NCBI GenBank assembly: GCA_035304385.1
Contig: DATGQD010000044.1
Location: 1 to 64,000, forward strand
Direction of reading: 5' to 3'
Length of the DNA: 64,000 nucleotides
Source: ZC4RG29 sp035304385
Lineage (GTDB): Bacteria > Bacteroidota > Bacteroidia > Cytophagales > Cyclobacteriaceae
Below, piece by piece: positions 8,778 to 17,257 of the stretch. How positions within the stretch are numbered: position 1 is the first letter of the stretch; each line of letters begins with the position of its first letter. The translations under genes and the position numbers were made by a program. Under the pieces are notes generated by a model that did no database searches, had not been told where the DNA came from, and saw only the letters and a program-made list of their open reading frames with translations.

Positions 8778-8898
8778 CGCCAGACGTATCGTTTTGCGCG
8801 GTTTGCCAGAATTTTAATAGGGGTTGTGGGGTTAAATTCCTAAATTGAAATACTTTTCATCGCTTATTCGTTATAAGCATAAAGGACAGGGGGTATTT

Positions 8899-9960
8899 AT
8901 GCGATTCAAAGGTTTAATCATAGCAGGTCTTAGCCTCGCGGTGGCCACAGGCGCCTCCGCCCAGGTGGAATACGACGATATGTATTTCAATTCGGCGGAT
9001 CGTAAGGCCTTGAATGCCGCCAGGGGCACGCAGACTTTTGCATTGGGGGGTAAGAAAAAGAAAGCCTACCAACAGGAAGATTTCAATAATCCGACCGATA
9101 GTTATTCGGCCAGAAATATTAATCCGGAGCATATCTCACGCTCCAATGCCGACGAAGCGCGCGCAGAGGAGCAGGATTACTATGTCAGCGACTACAACCG
9201 GAAGTCGGCGGCCGGCTACTCGGCCTGGCACAACCAGTTCAACAGCTGGTATAACAGCCCGTGGTATTCGACAGGATGGTACGGTGCAAGCCGGTGGGGA
9301 TATTCTCCCTACTATTCCGGGATGTACTCTCCCTACTGGGGTTCACGCTTCTATGACCCGTTCTACTACGATCCTTTCTACGACCCGTTCTACCCGAGCT
9401 ATGGCATGGGCTACGGACCTTCGTGGAATGTCGGATTCTCTTTTGGATCCATGTATCGTCCATGGTATTGGGGCATGAGCGCCGGGTATGGCTGGTACAA
9501 CAGCTGGTATCCGAGAACGATCGTGATCGTAGACAATGGTGTAGGACCCAACGTTCGGTACGGCAAGCGCTCCACGCGCGGGTCAGCAACCTACAACAAC
9601 AGCACGGTGACCAACAACAGGTCGAGAAACAGCGTATCGACACCGACCTATGGACGGTCGAACAGCGGAGGCCGTGCAACGAGTACGGTAAACACCGCAC
9701 CTACGTCGACCCGGCAGTCGTCCTACTACAACAAGAATTGGAGGAGCGCGTCGCAAACCGCACCCACGCGGACCAGCACCTGGTCCGGGTCCAACTCAAA
9801 CTCCCGTTCCAGCTACAACAGTGGCAGCAGCTACGACCGGGGTTCTTCGCGGACGCCCAGCTACAGCCCGTCACCCCAACGAAGCTATAGCGGCGGCAGC
9901 AGCGGCAGTTCCGGTAGTTCTGGAGGCGGCAGCAACGGCAGAACGCGAGGCGGCCGGTAA
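8899..9960 (+). CDS. Secreted Tyr/Ser/Gly/Asn-rich protein, unknown
   Basis: From the ATG at 8899 this is a 353 aa protein with a clean signal peptide (MRFKGLIIAGLSLAVATGAS, cleaved after AQ). A TTG-initiated form 54 nt upstream would put a charged extension before the signal, so I reject it. The middle (about residues 105-200) is packed with short Tyr/Trp/Pro/Ser/Phe units such as YDPFYYDPFYDPFYPSYG and YYSGMYSPYWG. The C-terminal half is Ser/Asn/Thr/Arg-rich, low complexity and ends in Gly-Ser tracts. No enzyme domain is visible. It is probably exported, and it may be co-transcribed with the porin-like gene 21 nt downstream. Confidence 0.75.
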   Translation: MRFKGLIIAGLSLAVATGASAQVEYDDMYFNSADRKALNAARGTQTFALGGKKKKAYQQEDFNNPTDSYSARNINPEHISRSNADEARAEEQDYYVSDYNRKSAAGYSAWHNQFNSWYNSPWYSTGWYGASRWGYSPYYSGMYSPYWGSRFYDPFYYDPFYDPFYPSYGMGYGPSWNVGFSFGSMYRPWYWGMSAGYGWYNSWYPRTIVIVDNGVGPNVRYGKRSTRGSATYNNSTVTNNRSRNSVSTPTYGRSNSGGRATSTVNTAPTSTRQSSYYNKNWRSASQTAPTRTSTWSGSNSNSRSSYNSGSSYDRGSSRTPSYSPSPQRSYSGGSSGSSGSSGGGSNGRTRGGR

Positions 9961-9981
9961 TCAGACAAAACCATTGACCCG

Positions 9982-11502
9982 ATGAGAAAAAAATTGTCAG
10001 GATTCGTCCTGGGTGCTATTCTATTGCCCTTTAGTTTCGGTGCACTGGCCCAGGGCTACGTCGAATCGGCGTTGACCTTCAGCCGGACGAAGCCCGGCGG
10101 CAGCGCCCGGATACAAGGGGCCGGAGGTGCGCAGATCGCCCTCGGCGGCGACTACAGTTCCGCCCTGTCCAATCCGGCCGGTATCGGGATGTACAACCGG
10201 TCCGAAATTACGCTTACGCCGGGCTACTCCACCTACAACAGCCAATCGCTGTACATGGGCACACGAAACGAGGGCGACAAGACGGGACTGAATATCCCGG
10301 GCCTCAGCTTCGTCTTCCATATGCCGGCCGAAAAGGGAGGGTTCCTGGGGGGAGCGCTCGCGCTGACATTCACGCGCACAAACGACTTCAACGGTGAAAT
10401 CCTCTACAACGGGATAAACCAGAACACCTCGATTATCGACTACTTTATTGATGATGCGGCCTTCGGCACCACATCGCAGTTCGAAGAAGGCGCATACCAT
10501 TATAATACGCCGACAGGCCTGGCCTACTTTAATTACCTGATCGGCCCGCAGACATTGCTCGACCCGCCCGGTCCCGACGATGAATATTTCAGCGACATAC
10601 TGTCCATCCCATTTCAGCAGGAAGAGATCCGGACACGCGGGGCCTCCAATCAGTGGAGCATCTCCTACGGCGGGAACTACAACGATATGATATTCTTCGG
10701 CGGCGGCATAGGCATTACAACACTCCGCTATAAGTCGGAAAAGATGTTCTCCGAGGAGTTCGACGGTGATCCGTTTCTTAACAACCTCCTCCTCCGGGAA
10801 TACCTGGATATCCGGGGAACCGGCATCAACGCAACGCTCGGCGTGATCGCCCGTCCTGTTAATTTCATACAGGTCGGCGTATCCTTTACCACCCCGACGT
10901 ATTACCAAATGTCTGAGACATACAACGCCGAAATGAACACCAGCTGGAAAAACTTCGACTACTACGGTGACGGCTCTGTCGTACTCAACGACGAGTGGGC
11001 GGGAACGGATGTTGTTGCCTCAGATTACACCCTGACAACGCCGCTTAAGTTCAGCACCGGCGTCGCGTTTATCTCTAAGCGTGGCTATATCGCGGCTGAC
11101 GTCGAATTTGTTAATCCCGCAAAGGCAAAATACGATTCCGATATCTCAGGCATCTCCTATGCGCCGGAAAACGAAGCCATTCGGGCGACATACAAGTCGG
11201 TTACCAACCTGCGCCTCGGAGGAGAATTCAGACACAATATCTTTCGGGTACGGGCAGGTTACGCCATTCAGGGAAACACCTTCGGCGACGATATCAACCT
11301 CGACAACCAGATCAACACGGTGAGCGCCGGTGTCGGCGTTCGTACGAGCCGCTTTTTCGCCGACGTCGCGTGGGTTCAAAGTTCGTCGGATGCGGTCTAC
11401 AATCCTTATACCTTTGTAACGTATCCGGAATTTCAGACTCCGGAAGTCGATCTGAAAAACAAGGTCACGCACCTGATGCTAACGCTGGGCGTTACGTTCT
11501 AG
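9982..11502 (+). CDS. Outer-membrane beta-barrel, OMPP1/FadL-like
   Basis: This 506 aa protein has a signal peptide (about residues 1-23, ending ALAQ). The N-terminal signature is shared with the OMPP1/FadL/TodX hydrophobic-compound transporter group: GSARIQGAGGAQIALGGDYS followed by SALSNPAGIGMYNR. Alternating polar and hydrophobic strands run to a C-terminal TLGVTF, ending in Phe as barrel proteins do. The likely role is passage of hydrophobic molecules across the outer membrane; the actual substrate is unknown. Its last 24 bp overlap the end of the convergent shikimate kinase gene. Confidence 0.8.
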   Translation: MRKKLSGFVLGAILLPFSFGALAQGYVESALTFSRTKPGGSARIQGAGGAQIALGGDYSSALSNPAGIGMYNRSEITLTPGYSTYNSQSLYMGTRNEGDKTGLNIPGLSFVFHMPAEKGGFLGGALALTFTRTNDFNGEILYNGINQNTSIIDYFIDDAAFGTTSQFEEGAYHYNTPTGLAYFNYLIGPQTLLDPPGPDDEYFSDILSIPFQQEEIRTRGASNQWSISYGGNYNDMIFFGGGIGITTLRYKSEKMFSEEFDGDPFLNNLLLREYLDIRGTGINATLGVIARPVNFIQVGVSFTTPTYYQMSETYNAEMNTSWKNFDYYGDGSVVLNDEWAGTDVVASDYTLTTPLKFSTGVAFISKRGYIAADVEFVNPAKAKYDSDISGISYAPENEAIRATYKSVTNLRLGGEFRHNIFRVRAGYAIQGNTFGDDINLDNQINTVSAGVGVRTSRFFADVAWVQSSSDAVYNPYTFVTYPEFQTPEVDLKNKVTHLMLTLGVTF

Positions 11503-11994
11503 CCATCTCATGATGTGGTTCGCCACTTCTTCCGGAGGGCCTTCCGCGGTTACGGTATATTGGGCGGCTTTATAAACGGGTCGTCGCTGCTGCAGCAGCG
11601 CGTTGAGTGTGGCTTCCCGGTCGCTCCCCTGTACCAACGGACGGTGCTGTTGATCGGCAATGCGCGATGCGAGCACCTTTGCGGGAACGTCAAGGAAAAT
11701 ACTCACCCCGCTGCGATTGATCGTGTCGATACCGTCATGAAAGCAGGGTGCTCCTCCCCCGGTGGCCATTACGAAGGCGTAAGGTCGCTCGGCCCACGTC
11801 TTCAGGAGTTTCGACTCCAGCTCCCGAAAGTGAGGTTCACCCTTCTCGGCAAACAATTGCGTCACAGTCATGCCGGCCTCGCGTTCAATTTCAGCGTCGA
11901 GGTCGACAAACGGCAACCGCAGCAAAACGGCCAGCCGTGCGCCGACTGCGCTCTTGCCGGAGCCGGGCATGCCAATCAGGTAAACACGCTTCAT
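11479..11994 (-). CDS. aroK: Shikimate kinase
   Basis: This 171 aa enzyme phosphorylates shikimate in the chorismate pathway. The ATG at 11994 gives the normal family length and begins MKRVYLIGMPGSGKSAVG, so the P-loop sits at residues 9-16. Longer versions starting as far up as 12177 would run back into the neighbouring gene and lack homology. The shikimate-binding DLD motif (VDLDAEIER), the GGGA segment (TGGGAPCF) and the LID arginine region (HRPLVQG) are present. It is the third gene of a minus-strand operon behind the DUF1599 and DoxX-like genes, 16 nt after the latter's stop. Its 3' end overlaps the porin-like gene. Confidence 0.95.
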   Translation of the reverse strand: MKRVYLIGMPGSGKSAVGARLAVLLRLPFVDLDAEIEREAGMTVTQLFAEKGEPHFRELESKLLKTWAERPYAFVMATGGGAPCFHDGIDTINRSGVSIFLDVPAKVLASRIADQQHRPLVQGSDREATLNALLQQRRPVYKAAQYTVTAEGPPEEVANHIMRWLERNAQR

Positions 11995-12010
11995 AATCTG
12001 CGAAAGATCA

Positions 12011-13117
12011 TCAGTTGACAAGCGCCAGGACCGATTGCGGATCGGGGGTGTCGTTGTGATGCCACTTCCCCCGCACAGTGCCATCCACCCAAAGCGTAAT
12101 CCCCGGGTTTGATCGGACAATAGTCTTGAGTACCGTGGCATCAGCGAAATAGTACGGTACCGCCAGCTGATGCTCATGGCGGAACGCGTCGATTTCGTTG
12201 GGTGGCGATGACGTAACGATCATGAGGTCGATCTGTCCTTCCAACCCGGTCATAAGAGACCGTATTTCGTCAATGTTCTTCGACGACGCCCTGGCAACAT
12301 CCTGAACGATAAAAAATAGTTTGGCGCCTTCGAACGTACTGGCCGTGACGTCATCACCATTCTCATCGATGACGGCATAGTCTGTAATTTTAGGAACGAT
12401 CTTGTCCTCATTCAGCACGTGCGAAGTCTTGTATACATACCCGTCGGCTTCCGTAAGAAACGTCTCCGACCGAACCTCTTCGCCGTCCTTATCAAAGACA
12501 TATTCGATACGCGGTTGCTCTTCCGGCTGCATTTGTTCCGGGATATTGTTACCGATGCGATAAGCCCTGAAGTCGATAAACGGCAAATGCAGCAGCGCGT
12601 AGATACCGGTAGCCAGGCTGATCACCGAGACAACACCGACGATGATCGTTCCCAATCGATCGGACACAATAGATACCAGTCTTCGGCGGTGCCAGAACAG
12701 GTGCAATACAAACACCATCAGGATGACATCCTTAATGAACGACTCCCACGGTGTCAGCTTGATGGCATCCCCAAAGCAACCGCAATCCGTAACCTTGTTC
12801 GTGTACGCCGAGTAAAAGGTAAGGAAAGTGAAGAAGACCATCAGGGCAAGAAGCACGGTAGTCGTTATCGTCATCTTATATCGCAACAACACGGCTGCTC
12901 CGAGCGCAAGCTCAAGGATGATAAGAAACATCCCGATGGCAAGCGCATAGGGCACAAAGATGTGAAAGAACGATCCGAAGTCGTCGGCAAAAACTTCGAA
13001 GTACTCTTCCAACTTGATCTGCGTCCCGATCGGATCATTGAGTTTGATCAGCCCGGAAAAGATGAATAGTCCGCCGACGAAATAAACTGAAAAACCGTCC
13101 AGAATCTTGTTTCTCAT
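12011..13117 (-). CDS. BT_3928-like DoxX/MauE membrane protein with Trx-like C-terminus
   Basis: This 368 aa protein starts with a four-helix DoxX/MauE-type membrane domain (about residues 8-150). It contains the phrase FSGLIKLNDPIG and a cysteine pair, DCGCFGD, on the loop between helices 3 and 4. A further helix follows near residue 160-180. The C-terminal half (about 240-368) resembles a thioredoxin fold (strand KLFFIVQDV, later GITLWVDGTVRGKW) but has no CxxC. The family occurs across Bacteroidota and is presumed redox-associated; its reaction is unknown. Its start overlaps the DUF1599 stop by 4 nt, so the two are translationally coupled. Confidence 0.8.
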   Translation of the reverse strand: MRNKILDGFSVYFVGGLFIFSGLIKLNDPIGTQIKLEEYFEVFADDFGSFFHIFVPYALAIGMFLIILELALGAAVLLRYKMTITTTVLLALMVFFTFLTFYSAYTNKVTDCGCFGDAIKLTPWESFIKDVILMVFVLHLFWHRRRLVSIVSDRLGTIIVGVVSVISLATGIYALLHLPFIDFRAYRIGNNIPEQMQPEEQPRIEYVFDKDGEEVRSETFLTEADGYVYKTSHVLNEDKIVPKITDYAVIDENGDDVTASTFEGAKLFFIVQDVARASSKNIDEIRSLMTGLEGQIDLMIVTSSPPNEIDAFRHEHQLAVPYYFADATVLKTIVRSNPGITLWVDGTVRGKWHHNDTPDPQSVLALVN

Positions 13118-13659
13118 TGCTCCTCTGACAATTTAATCAATGCGAACACCGCGTAATTAATAATGTCCTGATAGTTTGCCTTGACGCCCTCGCTCACGAC
13201 AGTCATGCCCGCGTTGTCTTCAATTTGTTTTACACGCAGCAACTTCATCAGGATAATATCCGTAATTGACGATATCCGCATGTCCCGCCAGGCCTCGTCG
13301 TAGTCGTGGTTTTTCTGGTTGAGCAGGCTAAAGGTCTCCTCGATCGCGCGATCGTACAGCGGCCTGAGTTGCTCGTAATCCATGTCAAGCGGGTCGTCCT
13401 CGGTGAGTTGCATTTGGATCAGACCGATGGCGCAATAATTTATGATTCCGATAAACTCGTCGGTGATGGAATCCCCGACTTTTTGGGTACCTTTCTCCTG
13501 TATGCTTCGGATACGTTGCGCCTTGATCATGATCTGGTCGGTGACCGACGGCAGCCGAAGGATACGCCACGCGGTGCCATAGTCTTTGGTTTTCAGGGCA
13601 AACAATTCCCTGCAGCGGTCGATTACGTTCCTGTATTGAATGCTGGTTTGTTCGTTCAC
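13114..13659 (-). CDS. DUF1599 protein with two tandem copies of the domain
   Basis: This 181 aa protein is made of two related halves, about residues 10-82 and 103-176. Each carries the same string of identities: K-x2-DY-x2-AWR-x2-R-x2-S-x-TD-x-I-x2-K-x2-R, at residues 23-49 and again at 116-142. A shared downstream helix has (G/D)IINY. DUF1599 is, as I recall, also called nucleotide modification associated domain 1; no activity is established. It is the first gene of the operon with the DoxX-like protein and aroK, and it is divergent from folP. It is probably cytoplasmic, since it has no signal or membrane helix. Confidence 0.85.
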   Translation of the reverse strand: MNEQTSIQYRNVIDRCRELFALKTKDYGTAWRILRLPSVTDQIMIKAQRIRSIQEKGTQKVGDSITDEFIGIINYCAIGLIQMQLTEDDPLDMDYEQLRPLYDRAIEETFSLLNQKNHDYDEAWRDMRISSITDIILMKLLRVKQIEDNAGMTVVSEGVKANYQDIINYAVFALIKLSEEQ

Positions 13660-13667
13660 GGCGGGGC

Positions 13668-13700
13668 TAAAAGTAACACAATTTCGGAAAAGGTCTCAAA
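13668..13700 (-). promoter_or_regulatory. Putative promoter of DUF1599-DoxX-aroK operon
   Basis: The minus strand has TTTG (13697-13700), a 21 nt spacer, and TACTTTTA (13668-13675), one mismatch from TAnnTTTG. The box ends 8 nt before the DUF1599 start codon. Confidence 0.4.
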
Positions 13701-14572
13701 TGCATCATGCCATGCAAAATACCGCAATTCCCGTTCCCGGCACATTGAACGTCCGTGGGCGGCTCGTCAGTCTTTCGACGCCCAGGGTTATGGGCATACT
13801 GAATGTCACACCGGACAGTTTTTATGATGGTGGGCGGCACGTTAGCGAAAAAGATATCGTTCGCCACGCGGAAAAGATGCTTAGCCACGGAGCGACCTTC
13901 CTTGACATCGGCGGTCATTCCACGCGTCCCGGCGCTGACGACATCAGCGAAGAGGAAGAATTACGCCGCGTACTCCCCGCGATACGTGCCGTCATGAAGG
14001 CGTTTCCCGACGCGATGGTCGCCATCGACACATTCCGCAGCAATGTGGCCACAGCCGCCGTGGAGGCCGGTGCCTCTATAATAAATGACATTTCCGCGGG
14101 TGCGCTCGACCCCCTCATGCCGGAAACCGTCGCCCGACTGGGCGTCCCCTACATCGCCATGCACATGCGGGGGACACCAAAGACCATGAACACCCTTACC
14201 GACTACGACGATCTGGTTGGCGACATCATCCGTTACTTTCACGAAAGGATTGCAGGGCTCCACGCATTGGGCATCAAAGACGTCGTTGTCGACCCGGGCT
14301 TCGGCTTTGCGAAGACTGTAGAGCAGAACTTCAAACTCCTCTCCCGCCTTAGCGACCTGCGCATCCTGGGCAAGCCCATTATGGCCGGGCTCTCCCGGAA
14401 GTCGATGATCTGGCGCACGCTGATGACCACTCCGGAGAACGCCTTGAATGGCACCACGTGCCTCAACACGGTGGCGTTGCTTAACGGTGCCTCCATCCTC
14501 CGCGTTCATGACGTCAGGGAGGCTGTGGACACGATCACCCTCGTTGGCCGACTGAAGCTGCCGGACCGGTAA
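13700..14572 (+). CDS. folP: Dihydropteroate synthase
   Basis: This enzyme makes dihydropteroate from p-aminobenzoate in folate synthesis. All family motifs are present in order: GILNVTPDSFYDGG, GHSTRPGAD, IDTFRSNVA, INDISAG, HMRGTPKTM, DPGFGFAKT, AGLSRKSMIW and the closing RVHDVREA. The ATG at 13700 gives 290 aa. A second ATG at 13712 is equally possible, while earlier starts would overlap the divergent DUF1599 gene. It lies 73 nt upstream of cdaA, a neighbour pair I know from other Bacteroidota. Confidence 0.96.
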   Translation: MHHAMQNTAIPVPGTLNVRGRLVSLSTPRVMGILNVTPDSFYDGGRHVSEKDIVRHAEKMLSHGATFLDIGGHSTRPGADDISEEEELRRVLPAIRAVMKAFPDAMVAIDTFRSNVATAAVEAGASIINDISAGALDPLMPETVARLGVPYIAMHMRGTPKTMNTLTDYDDLVGDIIRYFHERIAGLHALGIKDVVVDPGFGFAKTVEQNFKLLSRLSDLRILGKPIMAGLSRKSMIWRTLMTTPENALNGTTCLNTVALLNGASILRVHDVREAVDTITLVGRLKLPDR

Positions 14573-14628
14573 TAATATTTAGAAGCTTTTTGCGCTCGGT
14601 TCCTCAGGCTCCGTTGCCGACGAATTGG

Positions 14629-14636
14629 TACATTTG
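14629..14636 (+). promoter_or_regulatory. -7 element for cdaA
   Basis: TACATTTG fits TAnnTTTG and ends 9 nt before the cdaA ATG. This suggests cdaA has its own promoter in addition to any read-through from folP. Confidence 0.6.
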
Positions 14637-14645
14637 TAGAGGTAC

Positions 14646-15488
14646 ATGCTATTCGCTTTTAAAATCGGATTCCTTGAAATCACATGGGTCGACTTCATTG
14701 ACGTCGGACTGGTCAGCGTCTTGCTGTACCAGATCTATAAGCTGATCCGCGGCAGCATCGCCGTCAATATCTTCCTCGGGCTGCTGGCGCTGTACCTCGT
14801 TTACCTCATGGTGAACGCCGCCCAGATGGAGTTACTGAGCACGATCCTGGGCCAATTCATGGGCGTCGGATTTATCGCAATGATCGTGCTGTTCCAGCCT
14901 GAGATCAGAAAATTCTTGCTGGTACTTGGACGAAGTACTGAATTCCGTGAAAACTTTCTCAAGACCGTATCGCATTGGCGTCATGGTCATGTCGACGACT
15001 TCGATGTAAGCCAGGTCATGGATGCGGTCAAGTCGCTCATGGCGACGCGAACGGGAGCATTGATCGTGTTCACCCGCGACTCGGGGTTGAAGTTTTACGC
15101 GCAGACCGGCGATCCGATCGATGCAGACGTAAACAAGCGTCTGCTGCTTTCGATTTTCAACAAGACCAGCCCGCTGCACGACGGCGCCGTCATCATACAC
15201 AAAGGAAGGATCAAGGCCGCGCGTTGTGTGTTACCCGTCAGCGAAAACGACCACCTGCCCGCCGACTTCGGTCTGCGCCATCGCGCCGCGGTGGGTATGT
15301 CTGAAAACACAGACACCCTGGTGCTGGCCGTGTCGGAAGAAACCGGAAGGCTCGTGCTCGCCCGCAATGGGAAGTATCTCAAGTCGCTGCCATTGAACCA
15401 GGCCGAAGAAAAGATCGTTCAATATCTCAACTACACCGAACCTTCCAACTGGGAAGAAACCGTTCCTCAGGAAGTTGCAGCGGAGTGA
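14646..15488 (+). CDS. cdaA: Membrane diadenylate cyclase CdaA
   Basis: This 280 aa enzyme condenses two ATP into cyclic di-AMP. Three N-terminal membrane helices (about residues 15-34, 37-56 and 64-83) precede a DisA_N cyclase domain. The domain has the nucleotide-binding DGA motif at 179-181 and the RHR motif at 211-213 (GLRHRAAVG), so it should be active. The C-terminal tail after residue 255 is short and not conserved. No CdaR regulator or GlmM gene is adjacent, unlike in Firmicutes. In Bacteroidota the roles of c-di-AMP are less well known; osmotic and cell-wall homeostasis are the usual inference. Confidence 0.95.
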   Translation: MLFAFKIGFLEITWVDFIDVGLVSVLLYQIYKLIRGSIAVNIFLGLLALYLVYLMVNAAQMELLSTILGQFMGVGFIAMIVLFQPEIRKFLLVLGRSTEFRENFLKTVSHWRHGHVDDFDVSQVMDAVKSLMATRTGALIVFTRDSGLKFYAQTGDPIDADVNKRLLLSIFNKTSPLHDGAVIIHKGRIKAARCVLPVSENDHLPADFGLRHRAAVGMSENTDTLVLAVSEETGRLVLARNGKYLKSLPLNQAEEKIVQYLNYTEPSNWEETVPQEVAAE

Positions 15489-15600
15489 TTCAGCGATGAA
15501 TCGTTCATAACGCTTTCCCTATTGGCTGCTGAAAATCCTTTACGGGTGGCATTATTCCTCACGATGTATTAGCTTTACCCTAAACGAACCCGGGTTTGAA

Positions 15601-16053
15601 ATGGTAGAAGCCAATCCTTTCAAATTCTATTTTGCAAAATACTTTTTCCTGGTGTTCGGCCTGTTGCAATGGCTCGTCGCCTTGCTGATATTCCTTCGCC
15701 TCAACGGTTCGCCTCGTGCCATCTTCGGAAGCATGGTATTTTTCACTATCGGGTTAGTACTGATCTTCCTGTTCACCTTGTTCGCCGACAAGGTCAAGCG
15801 AGTGGCAATTGGCAAGAACAAGATCGTTATCATGGAAGGCAAGCGTAACTATCGCTTCGAGTGGCCTGAGGTCAAGTCGCTCAAACTCATCCCGGTCTTC
15901 CACCTGTACAAGTTGAAACTAAAAGGCAGGAAACGGCCGATCTACTTTTTCCCAGCGAAGAAAATCGACCCCACTTTCGGATTGCTGGCAAAGGATACCT
16001 CCCGGATGGGATCCATTGTCAAAAAGAGAAAGAAGCGGTTTAAGATCAAGTAA
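15601..16053 (+). CDS. Small membrane protein with PH-like tail, unknown
   Basis: This 150 aa protein has two membrane helices (about residues 11-34 and 41-62). They are followed by a basic, beta-rich cytoplasmic domain of about 80 residues (phrases KVKRVAIGKNKIVIMEGKR, YRFEWPEVKSLKLIP and KGRKRPIYFFPAKK). The two-helix plus beta-domain layout resembles bacterial PH-domain membrane proteins, but I do not recognise a named family. A one-mismatch -7 box (TAGCTTTA, 15570-15577) lies 23 nt upstream. Its last 8 bp overlap the end of kbl on the other strand. Confidence 0.7.
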   Translation: MVEANPFKFYFAKYFFLVFGLLQWLVALLIFLRLNGSPRAIFGSMVFFTIGLVLIFLFTLFADKVKRVAIGKNKIVIMEGKRNYRFEWPEVKSLKLIPVFHLYKLKLKGRKRPIYFFPAKKIDPTFGLLAKDTSRMGSIVKKRKKRFKIK

Positions 16054-17254
16054 GCGAGCGTGCGGGAATCACGCCCAGCTCCCTACCCACTTTCCGGAAT
16101 GCCGCAATGGCGGCTTCCATATGTGTCATCTCGTGGGCGGCTGAAAGTTGAACGCGAATACGTGCCTGCCCTTGCGGCACCACAGGATAAAAGAATCCGA
16201 TGACATAGATCCCTTCGTCCAGCAAGCGGGCCGCGAACTCCTGGGCCAACCGCGCGTCATACAGCATGATCGGAACGATCGGATGATCGCCGGGCTTAAC
16301 ATCGAATCCCGCTTCCGCGATCGCCTTACGGAACCAGGCCGTATTGCGCTCCAGTTTGTCGCGCAGGTCGGTCGTCTCTGATAAGATGTTGAATACTTCA
16401 ATGGATGCACCGGCGATCGCAGGCGCCAGGGTATTGGAAAACAGGTAAGGACGCGACCGTTGCCGCAGCATTTCCACGATCTCCTTCCTTCCGCTGGTGA
16501 ATCCACCAGATGCACCGCCAAGCGCCTTGCCCAGGGTACCGGTAATAATGTCGACGCGGTCCATCACTCCACAATGCTCCGGTACACCGCGGCCTGTCTT
16601 GCCCAGGAATCCGGTCGCATGGCTTTCGTCGCTCATCACAACCGCCTCATAAGTGTCTGCGAGGTCGCAAATCTTATCGAGTTGCGCGATCGTACCATCC
16701 ATGGAGAACGCGCCGTCCGTTACAATGATCACCTGATCGGCGCCGCCTTCGCGGGCTTCCCTTAACTTGGATTCGAGCGACTCCATCGAATTGTGTTCGT
16801 AGCGATACCGCTTTGCCTTGCATAGCCGTATGCCGTCGATCACGGAAGCATGATTAAGTGCATCGGAGACAATCGCATCCTTCTCGCCCAATAGCGGTTC
16901 AAAAACACCGCCGTTGGCATCGAAGGCCGCAGCATAAAGAATTGTATCGTCGGTGCCGAGGAATTCTGAAATGCGGCGTTCCAAAGTCGTGTGCAGATCC
17001 TGCGTACCGCAAATAAACCGTACGGACGACAACCCGTAGCCGTGGGTATCGATCGCTTTTTTTGCCGCTTGGATCACCCTCGGATCGGATGAAAGGCCGA
17101 GGTAATTGTTGGAGCAGAAATTGATTACTTCCTTGCCTCCTGTGCGGATCACCGGTCCCTGCGGCGTTGTGATGACACGCTCCTCTTTATACAATCCCGA
17201 CGCGCGGATCGCCTCGAGTTCCTGTATCAGGGCAGGTTTCAGTTTGTCGTACAT
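16046..17254 (-). CDS. kbl: Glycine C-acetyltransferase (2-amino-3-ketobutyrate CoA ligase)
   Basis: This 402 aa fold-type I PLP enzyme of the alpha-oxoamine synthase family cleaves 2-amino-3-ketobutyrate with CoA to glycine and acetyl-CoA. The PLP lysine is K243 in TGTLGKALGGASGG. Other family marks are CSNNYLGLS, the DALNHASVIDGIRL segment, and MSDESHATGFLGKTGRG with the PLP-binding Asp and His. The assignment over KAS/BioF relatives rests on overall similarity and on the nearby tdh gene, which makes the substrate from threonine. It starts 3 nt after the stop of a small unknown gene. Confidence 0.95.
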   Translation of the reverse strand: MYDKLKPALIQELEAIRASGLYKEERVITTPQGPVIRTGGKEVINFCSNNYLGLSSDPRVIQAAKKAIDTHGYGLSSVRFICGTQDLHTTLERRISEFLGTDDTILYAAAFDANGGVFEPLLGEKDAIVSDALNHASVIDGIRLCKAKRYRYEHNSMESLESKLREAREGGADQVIIVTDGAFSMDGTIAQLDKICDLADTYEAVVMSDESHATGFLGKTGRGVPEHCGVMDRVDIITGTLGKALGGASGGFTSGRKEIVEMLRQRSRPYLFSNTLAPAIAGASIEVFNILSETTDLRDKLERNTAWFRKAIAEAGFDVKPGDHPIVPIMLYDARLAQEFAARLLDEGIYVIGFFYPVVPQGQARIRVQLSAAHEMTHMEAAIAAFRKVGRELGVIPARSLT

Positions 17255-17257
17255 GAC

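Noticed and set aside
11995..12177. N-terminal extension of aroK
   Set aside because: The extra 61 residues are translated from inside the DoxX-like gene and have no relation to shikimate kinases. The ATG at 11994 gives the family start.
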